Of a stretch of DNA of 64,000 nt, positions 35,815-45,699 are shown one piece after another. Under the pieces are notes generated by a model that saw nothing but the letters and a program-made list of their open reading frames with translations, did no database searches and had not been told where the DNA came from. Position numbers and translations under genes: made by a program. The stretch lies in contig NZ_JAMQKA010000005.1 of assembly GCF_031569985.1 (NCBI RefSeq), positions 124,001-188,000 on the forward strand, in the 5' to 3' direction. The first letter of the stretch is position 1. Every line of letters begins with the position of its first letter. This DNA is from JAMQKA01 sp031569985. GTDB lineage: Bacteria > Bacteroidota > Rhodothermia > Balneolales > Balneolaceae.

Positions 35815-37287
35815 TTAATTATTGCTTCGAGTGTTTTCTGCAAAAGCCTGTTCTTTCACCTGCCAGCCTCCGCCCAGGGCACGGTATATTGCGATCAGAT
35901 CTGTGGCGACTTTGATCTCACTGATTGCCAACTGATCTTGCGCCTCCAGCAACCGGCGTTCGGCATCCAGCACATCCAGGAAATTATCGATCCCTGCTTC
36001 ATATCGTTTTTGGGCTAACTCAGCTGCTCTTGTACTGGCCCGGGCTGCAGTAGTCAACCGACGGCGACGCTCTTCTTCTTGGCTAAAATCGGACATAGCG
36101 GTAGATACCTCCTCAAGCGCCTCTAATACGGTTCGTTTATAAATCGTAAGACGAGCATCCGTCTCGGCGTCTGCGGTCTCCACGCGGGCGTCCACCCTGC
36201 CGAGGTCGAAGGCGGCCCACGATATGGAGGGGCCCACTACGGCGCTAAGAGCCCCTCCAGAAAAAAGATCGCCAAAAGATGTAGCCACAAACCCAAGGCT
36301 CCCCAGGATATTTACGCTGGGAAAATAGTCTGCAGCACGGACATTGTACCGGGCCACGGAAGCTGCCAGCAATCGCTCAGCCTGCTTCACATCGGGCCGG
36401 CGGCGCAGCATTTCTTCCGCATCGCCTACTGCAATCGAAGGCGGAATTGAAGGCAACGATTTCTCCTGTTCCAGCCAGGAATCAAGGGTGCTTGGAGGCT
36501 GCCCGGTCAAAACGCTCAGCCTGTTGATGATCGCCTTGATCTGTGCTTTCAACGGCGGAATGGTAGATCGCGTCAACTCTAATTGTGCTTCCGCACGAGC
36601 CATATCCAGCTCCGAGCCGCTGCCGCCGTCCACCAAGGCTTTGCTGAGCTCGTAGGTTTCCTCTTGGTTCTCAACGTTTTGTCGGGCTACACTCAACCTC
36701 TGTTGTGCGCCTCGCAGCTGCATGTACGCCAGCGCCACCTCGGAAGTTACACTTACATAGGCACCCCTCAACTCTGCAAAACTGGCTTGATATGTAGCTT
36801 TGGCCGCCTTTTTCTGTTGTGAAACCCGGCCAAACAAGTCAAGCTCCCACGAGGCACTCAGTCCCACATCGTAGGTTTCAATATCCCGCTCCTTGATCGG
36901 AATTCCTGCTTCTTCGCTTTGCCGCTCCCACCTGTAGCCACCGTCGGCCTGCACAATCGGGAAGAGGTTAAAACCAGATTCACGCAACAGTGCACGACTC
37001 TGGCGAACATTGGCAACAGCCACTGCAATATCCAGGTTATGATCCAGCGCCCTGCTTACAAGCATATCCAGATCCTTATCTCCAAACCTACTCCACCAGT
37101 CTTCCACCGGTTCGGCAGCTTTGAACTTTCGGTTTTCCTCCAATTGAAATTGCTGTTCATCAGCTACCGGGTCAGATGGCTTTTGATAGTTTCGCAGACT
37201 GCATGAAACAACCGTCATCGCAAAGATGATGGATACCATTAAAAGTGTACTGTTCTGTTTTGTGATTACACTCATGTTCACACTCAT
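35815..37287 (-). CDS. outer-membrane efflux lipoprotein (OprM/NodT type)
   Basis: This 490-aa protein has a lipobox ending MTVVSC (Cys29), then DWWSRFGDKDLDMLVSRALD and HNLDIAVAVANVRQSRALLR. A second half of the same repeat follows (RRPDVKQAERLLAASVARYN; QKRYEAGIDNFLDVLDAERR). These are the two TolC-like repeats of RND outer-membrane channels. It completes the tripartite pump together with the adaptor and inner-membrane genes upstream; its start lies only 2 bp from the pump C-terminal frame. M1 or M5 may be the start. Confidence 0.93.
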   Translation of the reverse strand: MSVNMSVITKQNSTLLMVSIIFAMTVVSCSLRNYQKPSDPVADEQQFQLEENRKFKAAEPVEDWWSRFGDKDLDMLVSRALDHNLDIAVAVANVRQSRALLRESGFNLFPIVQADGGYRWERQSEEAGIPIKERDIETYDVGLSASWELDLFGRVSQQKKAAKATYQASFAELRGAYVSVTSEVALAYMQLRGAQQRLSVARQNVENQEETYELSKALVDGGSGSELDMARAEAQLELTRSTIPPLKAQIKAIINRLSVLTGQPPSTLDSWLEQEKSLPSIPPSIAVGDAEEMLRRRPDVKQAERLLAASVARYNVRAADYFPSVNILGSLGFVATSFGDLFSGGALSAVVGPSISWAAFDLGRVDARVETADAETDARLTIYKRTVLEALEEVSTAMSDFSQEEERRRRLTTAARASTRAAELAQKRYEAGIDNFLDVLDAERRLLEAQDQLAISEIKVATDLIAIYRALGGGWQVKEQAFAENTRSNN

Positions 37288-37289
37288 AA

Positions 37290-38579
37290 CTATTCATGTT
37301 CAGGATTAGATGATACAATGGCTGGCTGGGGCTTCTCGATATGACGCTGATCTTTTGAAAAACTTCGCACTACTACGTAAAAGATCGGCGTAAGGAACAG
37401 TCCGAGGACCGTGACGCCCAGCATCCCGGAAAATTCCGTCAACCCGATGGCAAAACGCATTTCGGATCCTGCACCGCTCGAGAGGATCAGCGGAACCATT
37501 CCCAGGATAAAGGCAAAGGCGGTCATAAGGATCGGACGGAGACGAATTCGTGCCGCTTTCGTGGCTGCCTCCCACCGACTGACGCCCTCCTGCTCCTCGA
37601 TCTGCCTGGCAAACTCGACGATAAGGATCGCGTTCTTGCTGGCCAGTCCCACAAGTACAACCAGGCCAATCTGTGTCAATACATTGACATCCTGTCCCAT
37701 CAGGCCAAGACCGATAGCTGCTGAAAACACACACATCGGCACAATCAGAACGATTGCCAGCGGAAGCAGCCAGCTTTCGTATTGTGCTGAAAGAATCAGG
37801 AAGGCAAATACTACGGCCAGGATAAAGACTAAAATGGCCATGTTACCCACCTGCTTCTCTTGGTAAGCGAGTTCGGTCCATTCATAGCTGATACCCTGCG
37901 GAAGTACTTCATCAGCCAGCCGTTCCATGCGATGCAGGGCTTCGCCTGTGCTTACTCCCGGGGCTGTGTTTCCACTCAAGGCAGCCGCGGGATACAGGTT
38001 AAACCTTGGCACCCGCGAAGGACCGGTTGTCTTCTCCACATCGGAAACAGAACCGATCGGTACCATATCGCCGTGCTTGTTGCGGACCCGCAGGTTTAGC
38101 AGGTCTGCAGGTGTACTCCGGTAGGCCGCGTCGGCTTGTGCCGTCACTTGGTAGGTGCGCCCGAGGTAGTTAAAGTCGTTCACATATGAAGAACCGATCA
38201 TCAGGTTAAGCGTCTGAAACAGATCGGAGACGTTGACTCCGAGACGTTCGGTTCGCTCACGGTCCACATCCAGGTGCACTTTGGGCGTGCTGGTCTCAAA
38301 GGTCGTATAGGCATTAACAATCCCGGGATCCTGGTTGGCGGCACCGGCCAACGCCCACGTCGCATTTTTAAGTGCTTCCGGGCCCAATCCTGCCCGATCC
38401 TGAACCATCATCTTAAATCCACCAGCATTCCCGATACCCTGTACCGCAGGTGGAGGAATCACGAATACATTTGCTTCCTCAATCTGCTGGACCGTCTGAT
38501 TAAGTTGGCCCAAGAGTTGATTATACTCGATACCACGCTCATCGCGGTAGGAAAAGTCCTCCAGCGGCAGGAAAATCAC
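37290..38579 (-). pseudogene. RND efflux pump, C-terminal half (second frame)
   Basis: This 429-aa frame carries the C-terminal part of an AcrB-type pump: IFLPLEDFSYRDERG, VNVSDLFQTLNLMIGSSYVN, GISYEWTELAYQEKQ, FLILSAQYESWLLPLAIVLI, and ASKNAILIVEFARQIEEQEG. It begins with a GTG overlapping the TGA of the N-terminal frame (GTGA). In the upstream direction this frame still encodes IHTPNEAVIFLPLEDF, so the split is a frame break inside the PC1 subdomain, not a domain border. It is either a frameshifted gene, a sequencing error or, less likely, two coupled polypeptides. Confidence 0.7.
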
Positions 38580-40438
38580 TGCCTCATTGGGTGTATGAAT
38601 GCGATAGTATTTTCGACGCCATCAATCTCGAGGAATTTTGTGATTGCCTCGTCGACTACTTCATCCGTTCGGTCCAGTGAAGAGCCGGGGGGCAGTTGTA
38701 CTACGGTTATAAAATAACCCTGGTCCTGTGGTGGAATAAATCCGCCCGGAAGCCGGTTGAACAGGAAGAATGCCAAGCCAATCAACAGCAGATATACCAT
38801 CAGGGCCGACTGCTCCCGGCGAACGCCTTTGCTGACGACATTCGCATACTTCCCAGAAATGCGATCCATAAAGTGGTTAAACTTGCCGAACAGGTAATCA
38901 ATCGGTTTAAGCAGGCCGGATCGTTTAACATCGGACTCATCCTTCAGGATAAGTGCACTCAGTGCTGGTGTCAGTGTCAAAGAAACGACCAGCGACCACA
39001 AGGTTGCCGTGGAAATTGTCAGGGCAAACTGGCGAAAAAACTGGCCCGAAATCCCTTCCAGGAATGCGGTGGGGATAAACACCCCGGACAGCACCAATAC
39101 CATGGAGACCAAAGCGGTGCCCACTTCATCCATTGTTTTATGAACGGCCTCACGAGGACTCATCCCCGCTTCAATATTTCGGGCAGCATCTTCTACCACT
39201 ACGATGGCGTCATCCACCACAATACCGATGGCCAGTACCAATCCGAATAACGTCAGGTTATTGAGCGAGAATCCCAAAAGGTTCATAATGGCAAAGGTTC
39301 CGATCAGGGAGATCGGGATGGCAAGAATTGGGATAATCGAGGCACGGAATGATTGCAGAAATAAAACAATCACAATTACGACCAGGATAATTGCCTCGAA
39401 AATGGTTCTGTACACTTCATTCAGCGACTGCTCTACATATTCTGTGGGATTATAGAGGACCTTGTATTCCAAGCCTGTTGGAAAATCCTTTGAAAACTCC
39501 TCCATCCGGTTCAGAACTTCATCTGCGGCATCCAGGGCATTGGAGCCGGGTCGCTGAAATACACCGATTGCTACACCGGGATCCTTGCCGAGGTAACTCC
39601 GCGTAGTGTAGTTTTGGGCACCCAAAACTACATCGGCAATATCGCTCAGCCGGACAATGCTACCGTCAGCTTCTTTGACGATCACCTGTTCGAACTCCTG
39701 CTTCGACTCAAGTCGCCCCTGGGTTTGCACGTTGATGCGGAACGCCCCGCTGTCATTGTTGGGCTCCTGGTTCAGGTTTCCGCTGGCTACCTGCACGTTC
39801 TGTGCACGAAGAGCAGCCAGAACATCGCCGGCCGTGATGTTAAGTGAAGTCATCCGATCGGGATCCACCCAGATGCGCATGGCGTATTCACTGCCGCCAA
39901 ACACCATCACGTTGCCCACGCCGTCAATCCTGGAAAGCTGGTCCCGGATGCGAAGTGTGGCATAGTTGGCGATGTAGAGCTGATCATAGCTCTGGTTGGG
40001 CGAAAGCAAGTTGACCACCATCAAAAAGTTCGGGGAGTTTTTGAGCGTTGTTACGCCAAGCTGGCGTGTTTGCTGAGGCAGCCGCGGTTCCGCCCTGGCC
40101 ACACGGTTTTGCACCTGCACCTGCGCATCGTCGATATCGGTGCCCAGTTCAAAAGTTACCTGGATGGTAAGACTCCCGTCATCGGTGGCCTGAGATTGCA
40201 TGTAGATCATGTTCTCCACCCCGTTGATCTCCTGCTCCAGGGGCGTGGCCACCACTTCGGAGACGGTCTTGGCGCTGGCGCCCGGCAGGGAGGCTCTCAC
40301 CTCTATAGTGGGCGGCACAATTTCCGGGTACTGGTTCACTGGAAGCGTAAAATAGGAGAGCGTTCCTATAATGACGATCAGCAGTGACAATACCGTCGAA
40401 AGTATCGGTCGATCTGTGAAAATGTGGGTAAACTTCAT
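38576..40438 (-). pseudogene. RND efflux pump, N-terminal part (first frame)
   Basis: This 620-aa frame holds the first membrane half and porter domains of an AcrB-type proton/drug antiporter: FTDRPILSTVLSLLIVIIGT, then PVNQYPEIVPPTIEVRASLP, GASAKTVSEVVATPLEQEIN, IGIVVDDAIVVVEDAARNIE with the proton-relay Asp pair, and SLTLTPALSALILKD. It stops at VENTIAFIHPMRQ in the PC1 subdomain, where relatives continue through a loop of about a dozen residues. Together the two frames give 1049 residues, close to the normal length. Confidence 0.75.
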
Positions 40439-40440
40439 GG

Positions 40441-41613
40441 TTAATTATCCTCTGCTGCTAATGCGATTCCACCTTGATTTACATTTACTTTTTGGCCCGG
40501 CCTGACTTTACCCAGCCCGCTTATCACAACGCGATCTGTTTTGCTGAGTCCTCCCTCAATAATCCGGAGATCGTTATGCAGTTTACCGGTCTCGACAAAC
40601 TTCCGGCCCACTTGACTGCTATCATCTACTACCAGCACATATCGTTGTGATTGGTCGCTACCGATCGCTTTGTCTGGGACCAGCAGCTCGCGATGCCTGC
40701 CGGTTGCTGAAAACTTTGCTTTAGCGAACATACCCGGGGTCAGCAACAGATCCTCGTTCGGGAAAACGGCCCGTACCAACATTGTGCCGGTGCTCTGATT
40801 GATTTCGTTGTCAACAAAATCCAGTCTTCCTTTGTGATCAAAATCATCTTCGCCCAGCAGCCTGGCTGCTACCGTTTGTGGTGCTCCCTCACGGATTCCG
40901 GAACGGAACGAGCCATTTTTGAGATATGATATCAGCTTGCTCTCACTGGCTTCAAACGTAAAATAGATGGGATCAAGTGAAACTATGCGCGTTAAGAGGG
41001 TTGCCGAGGAAAGACCACCACTTACCAAGTTTCCGACGCTAACAAAATTTTCACTTATCTTGCCGGAAATGGGGCCCTTGACTTCAGTAAAATCCAGGTT
41101 CAATTCCGCTGAGTGGACTGCCGCTTGTGCTGAATTCACCGCAGCTTTGGCCGACAAAAATTCCTGGTTGCGACGGTCGATCAGCTCTTGGGAAACTGCA
41201 CCGCTTTTTCTCAGGTTTTTGGCTCTTTGCAACTCCTTTTTGCTGAGTTCCAAGCGCGTCTGGGCACTTTCCAGCTCGGCATGGGCCTGCTCCAGTGCAA
41301 TTTTGTAGGGACGCTGGTCAATGACAAAAAGGACCTCGCCTTTCTCAACCAGTTGGCCATCCCTGAATTTTATTTCCTGGAGGTAGCCGTCGACCCGTGC
41401 GCGGATCTCAACGCGTTCTATAGCCCGAAATCTTCCGGTGAATTCATCATACTGAGCAATTTCTTCCTCAATTGGAGCACTTACTGTCACAGTGGGCGCC
41501 GAGAGTGGGGCCTGCTGCCCCTCCGAGCTGTTGCAAGCACTTATAAAGGCAAAAATTACTACTGTTAAAAGGTTAGAAATTCTACTTGCGTGGGGGATTG
41601 TTGAATTATTCAT
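40441..41613 (-). CDS. RND efflux periplasmic adaptor (membrane fusion) lipoprotein
   Basis: This 390-aa protein has a lipobox ending FAFISAC (Cys27). The barrel-sandwich half is IEEEIAQYDEFTGRFRAIER and VEIRARVDGYLQEIKFRDGQ. A coiled-coil hairpin follows (about 100-165; HAELESAQTRLELSKKELQR), then the second lipoyl half and beta-barrel (LVRAVFPNEDLLLTPGMFAK). It bridges the pump and the outer-membrane channel. It is the first gene of the efflux operon, 2 bp before the pump start, with the palindrome cluster upstream. Confidence 0.94.
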   Translation of the reverse strand: MNNSTIPHASRISNLLTVVIFAFISACNSSEGQQAPLSAPTVTVSAPIEEEIAQYDEFTGRFRAIERVEIRARVDGYLQEIKFRDGQLVEKGEVLFVIDQRPYKIALEQAHAELESAQTRLELSKKELQRAKNLRKSGAVSQELIDRRNQEFLSAKAAVNSAQAAVHSAELNLDFTEVKGPISGKISENFVSVGNLVSGGLSSATLLTRIVSLDPIYFTFEASESKLISYLKNGSFRSGIREGAPQTVAARLLGEDDFDHKGRLDFVDNEINQSTGTMLVRAVFPNEDLLLTPGMFAKAKFSATGRHRELLVPDKAIGSDQSQRYVLVVDDSSQVGRKFVETGKLHNDLRIIEGGLSKTDRVVISGLGKVRPGQKVNVNQGGIALAAEDN

Positions 41614-41745
41614 AGCGTGATGTTCTCTGCTTAAGAACTCCTTTGGGATTAATAATTTAAATCTCCTGCCGTCATTTGTTTTCCTAATCCAGATAGCTTG
41701 GCAGAACTATTTCTTTTGGGATGTAATTGTTATCACCCAATTATG

Positions 41746-41785
41746 TGTTGGAACAATGTATGTTGTAACAATATTTGTTGCAACA
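41746..41785. promoter_or_regulatory. three TGTTGnAACA palindromes at 15-bp spacing (probable operator)
   Basis: TGTTGGAACA (41746-41755), TGTTGTAACA (41761-41770) and TGTTGCAACA (41776-41785) are each 10-bp palindromes and start exactly 15 bp apart. They lie between the MarR gene stop and the efflux adaptor start, so they are the natural binding sites for that MarR repressor. An unrelated regulator is also possible. Confidence 0.75.
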
Positions 41786-41786
41786 C

Positions 41787-41802
41787 ATATCTATATAGAT
41801 AT
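41787..41802. promoter_or_regulatory. 16-bp perfect AT-rich palindrome beside the operator
   Basis: ATATCTATATAGATAT is its own reverse complement. It begins 2 bp after the last TGTTGnAACA site. It could be part of the control region or an end-of-transcript hairpin of marR. Confidence 0.45.
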
Positions 41803-41918
41803 TTTCTATAGAAGTGATTGATAAAGAGATATAACAGGTGGGATACAGTTCTAACTACACAAAAAAACCGGTATTTAAGCTAACAAATCTAGTAGTAAGA
41901 AATTTACAGTGCCCAATG

Positions 41919-42401
41919 TCAGGCGGTCCGCTCAAGTGGATTACATTTAGATAGGTTTGATTTTATTTTTTTGCAGAGTTTTGATAGGGTCTCACATTCA
42001 CTTTTGGTTAGTATCTTGCTCATGTTTCTCAAGTAATCCAGGTATGTCCCCCTCGCATTTTCAAAAACGTCAATACCCTTCTCCGTTATTTTGGCAATGG
42101 AAACACGTGCGTCCTCCTTACAACGGTAGCGCTCAACCAAGCCCTCCTCTTCCAGCCGATCGACCAGCCGCGTTACATCCGGGGCCGTTTCAACGAGCCC
42201 GTCAATGATCTCCCCTCTTGAGCATCCTTCAGGATACGCCTCTTTTAAAATATATAAAACACCCACCTGGGACCTGCTGAGACCATAATCTGATGAGATG
42301 GAATCCAGGTCATGCCGAATAGAACAAGCCGCTTCCATTAAGTTATGAACGGCTTCCCGCTCGGTCTTCACCGAATCGTCATTTTGTATAAATTCACCCA
42401 T
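41919..42401 (-). CDS. MarR-family transcriptional regulator
   Basis: This 160-aa protein has a winged helix core: YGLSRSQVGVLYILKEAYPE, then CSRGEIIDGLVETAPDVTRL and VDRLEEEGLVERYRCKEDAR with the wing Asp-Ala-Arg and ISIAKITEKGIDV-type strand. These define MarR regulators, usually dimeric repressors released by small aromatic ligands. It lies upstream of the efflux operon on the same strand, with three palindromic sites between, so it very probably controls the pump. A C-terminal helix with Lys/Cys completes the dimer domain. Confidence 0.92.
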   Translation of the reverse strand: MGEFIQNDDSVKTEREAVHNLMEAACSIRHDLDSISSDYGLSRSQVGVLYILKEAYPEGCSRGEIIDGLVETAPDVTRLVDRLEEEGLVERYRCKEDARVSIAKITEKGIDVFENARGTYLDYLRNMSKILTKSECETLSKLCKKIKSNLSKCNPLERTA

Positions 42402-42685
42402 AAGCCTATAATTTTAAACAAGATACTAATTAATATTGAACTATTTTTCAATGAACCAAATGCTGAATCACTACTTTTTTAGTAATTAGTACAACAATAA
42501 CGGTGCTCAACTGATTCCTATTCCCAATTATTTGTATCGAAATATTCGGTAGTAAAGTTCGGTAGTGTTATTCAGTCAATTTCTACAAATCATGTATTTT
42601 AACGGCAGTTTCAGATAACCATTTGAAATTTAATGGTTTAGCATTAATATTTTTACAACTGGCTTCAACTGATGGGAGAAACACT

Positions 42686-43603
42686 ATGAAAAGCTCAATC
42701 CTCAGTACGGCACTGTTGCTGATCACCCTCCAATGGGCGGGTGCACAGTCGATCTCAATCACCGATATTTCACCTTCCCCTCCCTCTACCTTAGAGTTTG
42801 ATGAGCAGGTTACTATTACTTATGAATATTCTCTACCAAACAGTGAGGGTGCCAGAATTTTTATACGTCCTGTAACTTCAGGCCGACTGACTTCCAACTA
42901 TGCGGCCAGCGGTTCTCCCGTATACCGCGGAAGTGGCAGAGCTCGTGCCAATTTTACAATCACGTCCGGAAATGTAACCATAGATCAATTGCGTGTGAGA
43001 GTAGTGAGTCCAAATCAAAATCGATTACTATTCGAGTTTTTTGTGCCGGTCGATCTCACCTTTTCCAGCTCGAAACCTTATATATTTATGAACCCACAAA
43101 AGATAAATCCAAAAATTTTGCAGGTTCAACCTCAGGAAGCGGAACCTGACACCTCTTTTACTGGATTTTATGAGATACCTGAGGATGCAGAAGTAGTAAA
43201 ACGAGTTGTCAAACCGGATGGGACCATAGAAACTCATTATTCTGAAGGGTCCATTGAAGGAGTTACGCCCAATAATATCACCTACCGGATTAATCCCGCT
43301 ACGGGAGATACCACATTTATGCAGATGTTAGCCATAGAAGTACAAAAAGCTTCGCCTCCTGGATTCGTAGCTACTTCAAATACCGAGGTTAACCAAGAGT
43401 GGCTCTCCAGCCTGAATGCCTGGATAGAGTACCATGGGAATCGACTGCTGGATCGGATACAATTCCAGCTGCAAGATGAAGAATCATTTAAAAATTACAG
43501 GCAGTTCGAAGAGAAAAACAGTGATACGATCTACGAACAGGTAAATATGCGATATACATTCCTTCTTAAACTTTCGCAGTACGACACCAATCCATCTGAT
43601 TAA
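42686..43603 (+). CDS. secreted protein of unknown function
   Basis: The start is taken at 42686, because MKSSILSTALLLITLQWAGAQ is a clear signal peptide with GGGAGAA upstream. The longer frame from 42623 has no such support. The 305-aa product has an N-terminal beta-rich, Ig-like part (ISITDISPSPPSTLEFDEQV) and a helical C-terminus (SLNAWIEYHGNRLLDRIQFQ). No family is recognised. A second envelope gene follows 10 bp later, so they likely work together. Confidence 0.7.
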   Translation: MKSSILSTALLLITLQWAGAQSISITDISPSPPSTLEFDEQVTITYEYSLPNSEGARIFIRPVTSGRLTSNYAASGSPVYRGSGRARANFTITSGNVTIDQLRVRVVSPNQNRLLFEFFVPVDLTFSSSKPYIFMNPQKINPKILQVQPQEAEPDTSFTGFYEIPEDAEVVKRVVKPDGTIETHYSEGSIEGVTPNNITYRINPATGDTTFMQMLAIEVQKASPPGFVATSNTEVNQEWLSSLNAWIEYHGNRLLDRIQFQLQDEESFKNYRQFEEKNSDTIYEQVNMRYTFLLKLSQYDTNPSD

Positions 43604-43613
43604 TAGACTGCCC

Positions 43614-44204
43614 ATGAAATTTATAAACATGTTTTCGGGGATTTTCTTTCAACTTATGGTCCTTACCCTGTTCATCGCGCTCCCGGTTACGGCACAGGTT
43701 GACACTACAACCAACGGTGCTGATCAAAGCAGGGTAAATGGCATACTCCAGGAAATGCAGCAAGAGATGGGACAGCAATCACAGATGGTGCCCGATTCTG
43801 TGATCATGCCACCGACGCTGGCCCAGCAACAGATGCTCGATGATTCGACCCTGGCGATGTATCAAAACGCAATGTACGCCTACTATGAATACCGGGTTTC
43901 GGGATTTGCCCACCGAAAGAATGTATTTGCCTGGCAACTGTTTTCAACCAAGCTGATTTTTTGGTCCGTACTAATACTTGTTTTTTCCGGCATCGCTTTT
44001 TCCGGTATACAGTTCTATAAATCGATTAAACTGGGTCCCGATGAAGGAGCCGGACCGACGGGCGGTACAGCAACAGAATTCGAAGCATCCGCCAAGGGAA
44101 TCAAAGTTACCTCTCCGGTTCTTGGTGTTATTATTCTGGTAATATCGCTGGCTTTTTTCTACCTGTACCTGGTGTATGTGTACCCTATTAGTGAGATATT
44201 TTAA
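43614..44204 (+). CDS. membrane protein of unknown function
   Basis: This 196-aa protein has a signal-like first segment ending LPVTAQ, a Gln/Met-rich soluble stretch (EMQQEMGQQSQMVPDSVIMP), and two membrane helices (LIFWSVLILVFSGIAFSGIQ; VIILVISLAFFYLYLVYVYP). It is preceded by a secreted-protein gene 10 bp upstream. It ends 11 bp from the convergent eCIS-side lysozyme-like gene. Function is unknown. Confidence 0.7.
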   Translation: MKFINMFSGIFFQLMVLTLFIALPVTAQVDTTTNGADQSRVNGILQEMQQEMGQQSQMVPDSVIMPPTLAQQQMLDDSTLAMYQNAMYAYYEYRVSGFAHRKNVFAWQLFSTKLIFWSVLILVFSGIAFSGIQFYKSIKLGPDEGAGPTGGTATEFEASAKGIKVTSPVLGVIILVISLAFFYLYLVYVYPISEIF

Positions 44205-44215
44205 GTTTCTAATGA

Positions 44216-45172
44216 TCAGGCAAAGTCGACGTCCAACCGGATACCGTAATCTTCTGCAAGATCGTAATGCATACCATGTACCGTTCCACGTCCGCGGGCG
44301 ATCGTAAGTTTACGCGTGCGTACATCCTCAACCCAGCGAGGATTGGAAGCTTCGGCACGTCGGTTAGCCACGATACTCAGACGGGCTTCCTCATCAGCAT
44401 CATCCGGCAAGTTTGCAAAATCACGCATAATCTGTTCTTTCACGTAGGGATATATGCTTCCATTCTGCACTTTGATATCGAACATAAGGGCTACGGCCCG
44501 CTCGGATTCAAGTTCATAATCCCGGGCAAGCTCGATTGCTTCATGGTAGAGCCGATCGGCAGATTCCACCTGTAGATCCTGAAACTCCTGGCACCGACCA
44601 AGCATCTTGAATAATCCGCGCCAGGGTTCCCGAAGCAGATAACGATTTTTGTCCTGTACCGACCGCCCCCACGCCATCTGCTGCTCCTGCGGTGCATCCA
44701 GTATCTCCCGAAACTCAGAACAGCGCTCTGCAAAAATATCCTCCACAAGGCCCGGGTGTTGATTATCCATTTTTTCCAGGAGGGGTTGCAGGCTTCCCTG
44801 TCCCAAATTCCATTGCAGGGCTCCAAAGCTGATGCTCTGCCCGTCAAAATCGCCGGAAATTCCTGCAAAACAGTCGGGAGGTGGCTTTCCGGTTTCGAAC
44901 GATCCGGTGAGCGCCAGGCTGCGATAGGAAAGCTGTTCCTCAAGTATCGCCGGCGGTGACACCTCCTCTTCATCAAATAATTCCTCCCAGGTATTAGGTC
45001 CCACGAGACCATCAACGGTGAGATTTTCAGAACGCTGGAAGGCCCTGACGGCACTTTCAGTACCACCGCCATAAATCCCGTCAATAGGCCCGAGGTAGTG
45101 ATTTAGCTCCTGGAGCTGGCGCTGTATTCGCTTCACCTCTTCTCCCATCGATCCTCTTCGATAAAGTGCCAT
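44216..45172 (-). CDS. peptidoglycan-binding protein with chitosanase/lysozyme-like domain
   Basis: The 318-aa product starts with a PG_binding_1 domain (about 8-66; KRIQRQLQELNHYLGPIDGI, AVRAFQRSENLTVDGLVGPN). A domain from about 85 on follows: LALTGSFETGKPPPDCFAGI, then SGDFDGQSISFGALQWNLGQ. Glu93 and Asp108/Asp110 are placed like the catalytic acids of GH46-type chitosanases and related lysozyme-like folds. It has no signal peptide, which fits an eCIS-associated enzyme or cargo rather than ordinary secretion. It is last on the cargo strand, after a degraded stretch. Confidence 0.75.
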   Translation of the reverse strand: MALYRRGSMGEEVKRIQRQLQELNHYLGPIDGIYGGGTESAVRAFQRSENLTVDGLVGPNTWEELFDEEEVSPPAILEEQLSYRSLALTGSFETGKPPPDCFAGISGDFDGQSISFGALQWNLGQGSLQPLLEKMDNQHPGLVEDIFAERCSEFREILDAPQEQQMAWGRSVQDKNRYLLREPWRGLFKMLGRCQEFQDLQVESADRLYHEAIELARDYELESERAVALMFDIKVQNGSIYPYVKEQIMRDFANLPDDADEEARLSIVANRRAEASNPRWVEDVRTRKLTIARGRGTVHGMHYDLAEDYGIRLDVDFA

Positions 45173-45423
45173 AATAATTGGTTGTTACTGGATTAGGTTG
45201 ATAATTAAATATCAGTTCCTCATGTAACGAACATATAGGAACTTATAAATCGAGCTATAAAACAAAAACTGCAGCCCACAAAGCAAGATGAAATACTTAA
45301 AACTATACCCGGGCTATTCACGAAATAATAGTATTTGAAGCTTAAGCCATTGATATTACTTCATAAGGGGCTTTGTATATAAGTATCCACGTACTGTAAT
45401 TTGGTGGAATAAAAATGATGTAA

Positions 45424-45645
45424 TTAAACCCACTCAAATCTGTAACGACCTGTAAGCAGGGGTTCATCCAAAATGTTACCCTGAGGATCATAGGGGCTGG
45501 ATGCGGCTATTATATCAACAGTAAAGTATCTATCCCCTGATGTTACAATAGAAACGGTTGCAAAATACGCTAACTTGCCGTTCTGATTTATGTGAATGAC
45601 AATGGCTTTGCCTTTAGCATTGGGCTTTGCGGTTTGTTGGTTCAA
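45424..45645 (-). CDS. small hypothetical protein
   Basis: This 73-aa protein (AIVIHINQNGKLAYFATVSI, then YFTVDIIAASSPYDPQGNIL) seems to be a small beta-rich fold with no signal peptide. It lies between a decayed gene and the lysozyme-like gene. It could be the intact end of a former larger protein or a small partner. No homology is recognised and the evidence for a real gene is modest. Confidence 0.4.
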   Translation of the reverse strand: MNQQTAKPNAKGKAIVIHINQNGKLAYFATVSIVTSGDRYFTVDIIAASSPYDPQGNILDEPLLTGRYRFEWV

Positions 45646-45699
45646 ATTTTGAAAAAGAGGCGTCGCGTGTTTCCACTTTCCTCAGTTATTCTGAAATAT

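Noticed and set aside
42623..42685. Upstream start for the secreted protein at 42686
   Set aside because: The internal ATG has GGGAGAA before it and begins a good signal peptide; the extension has neither.
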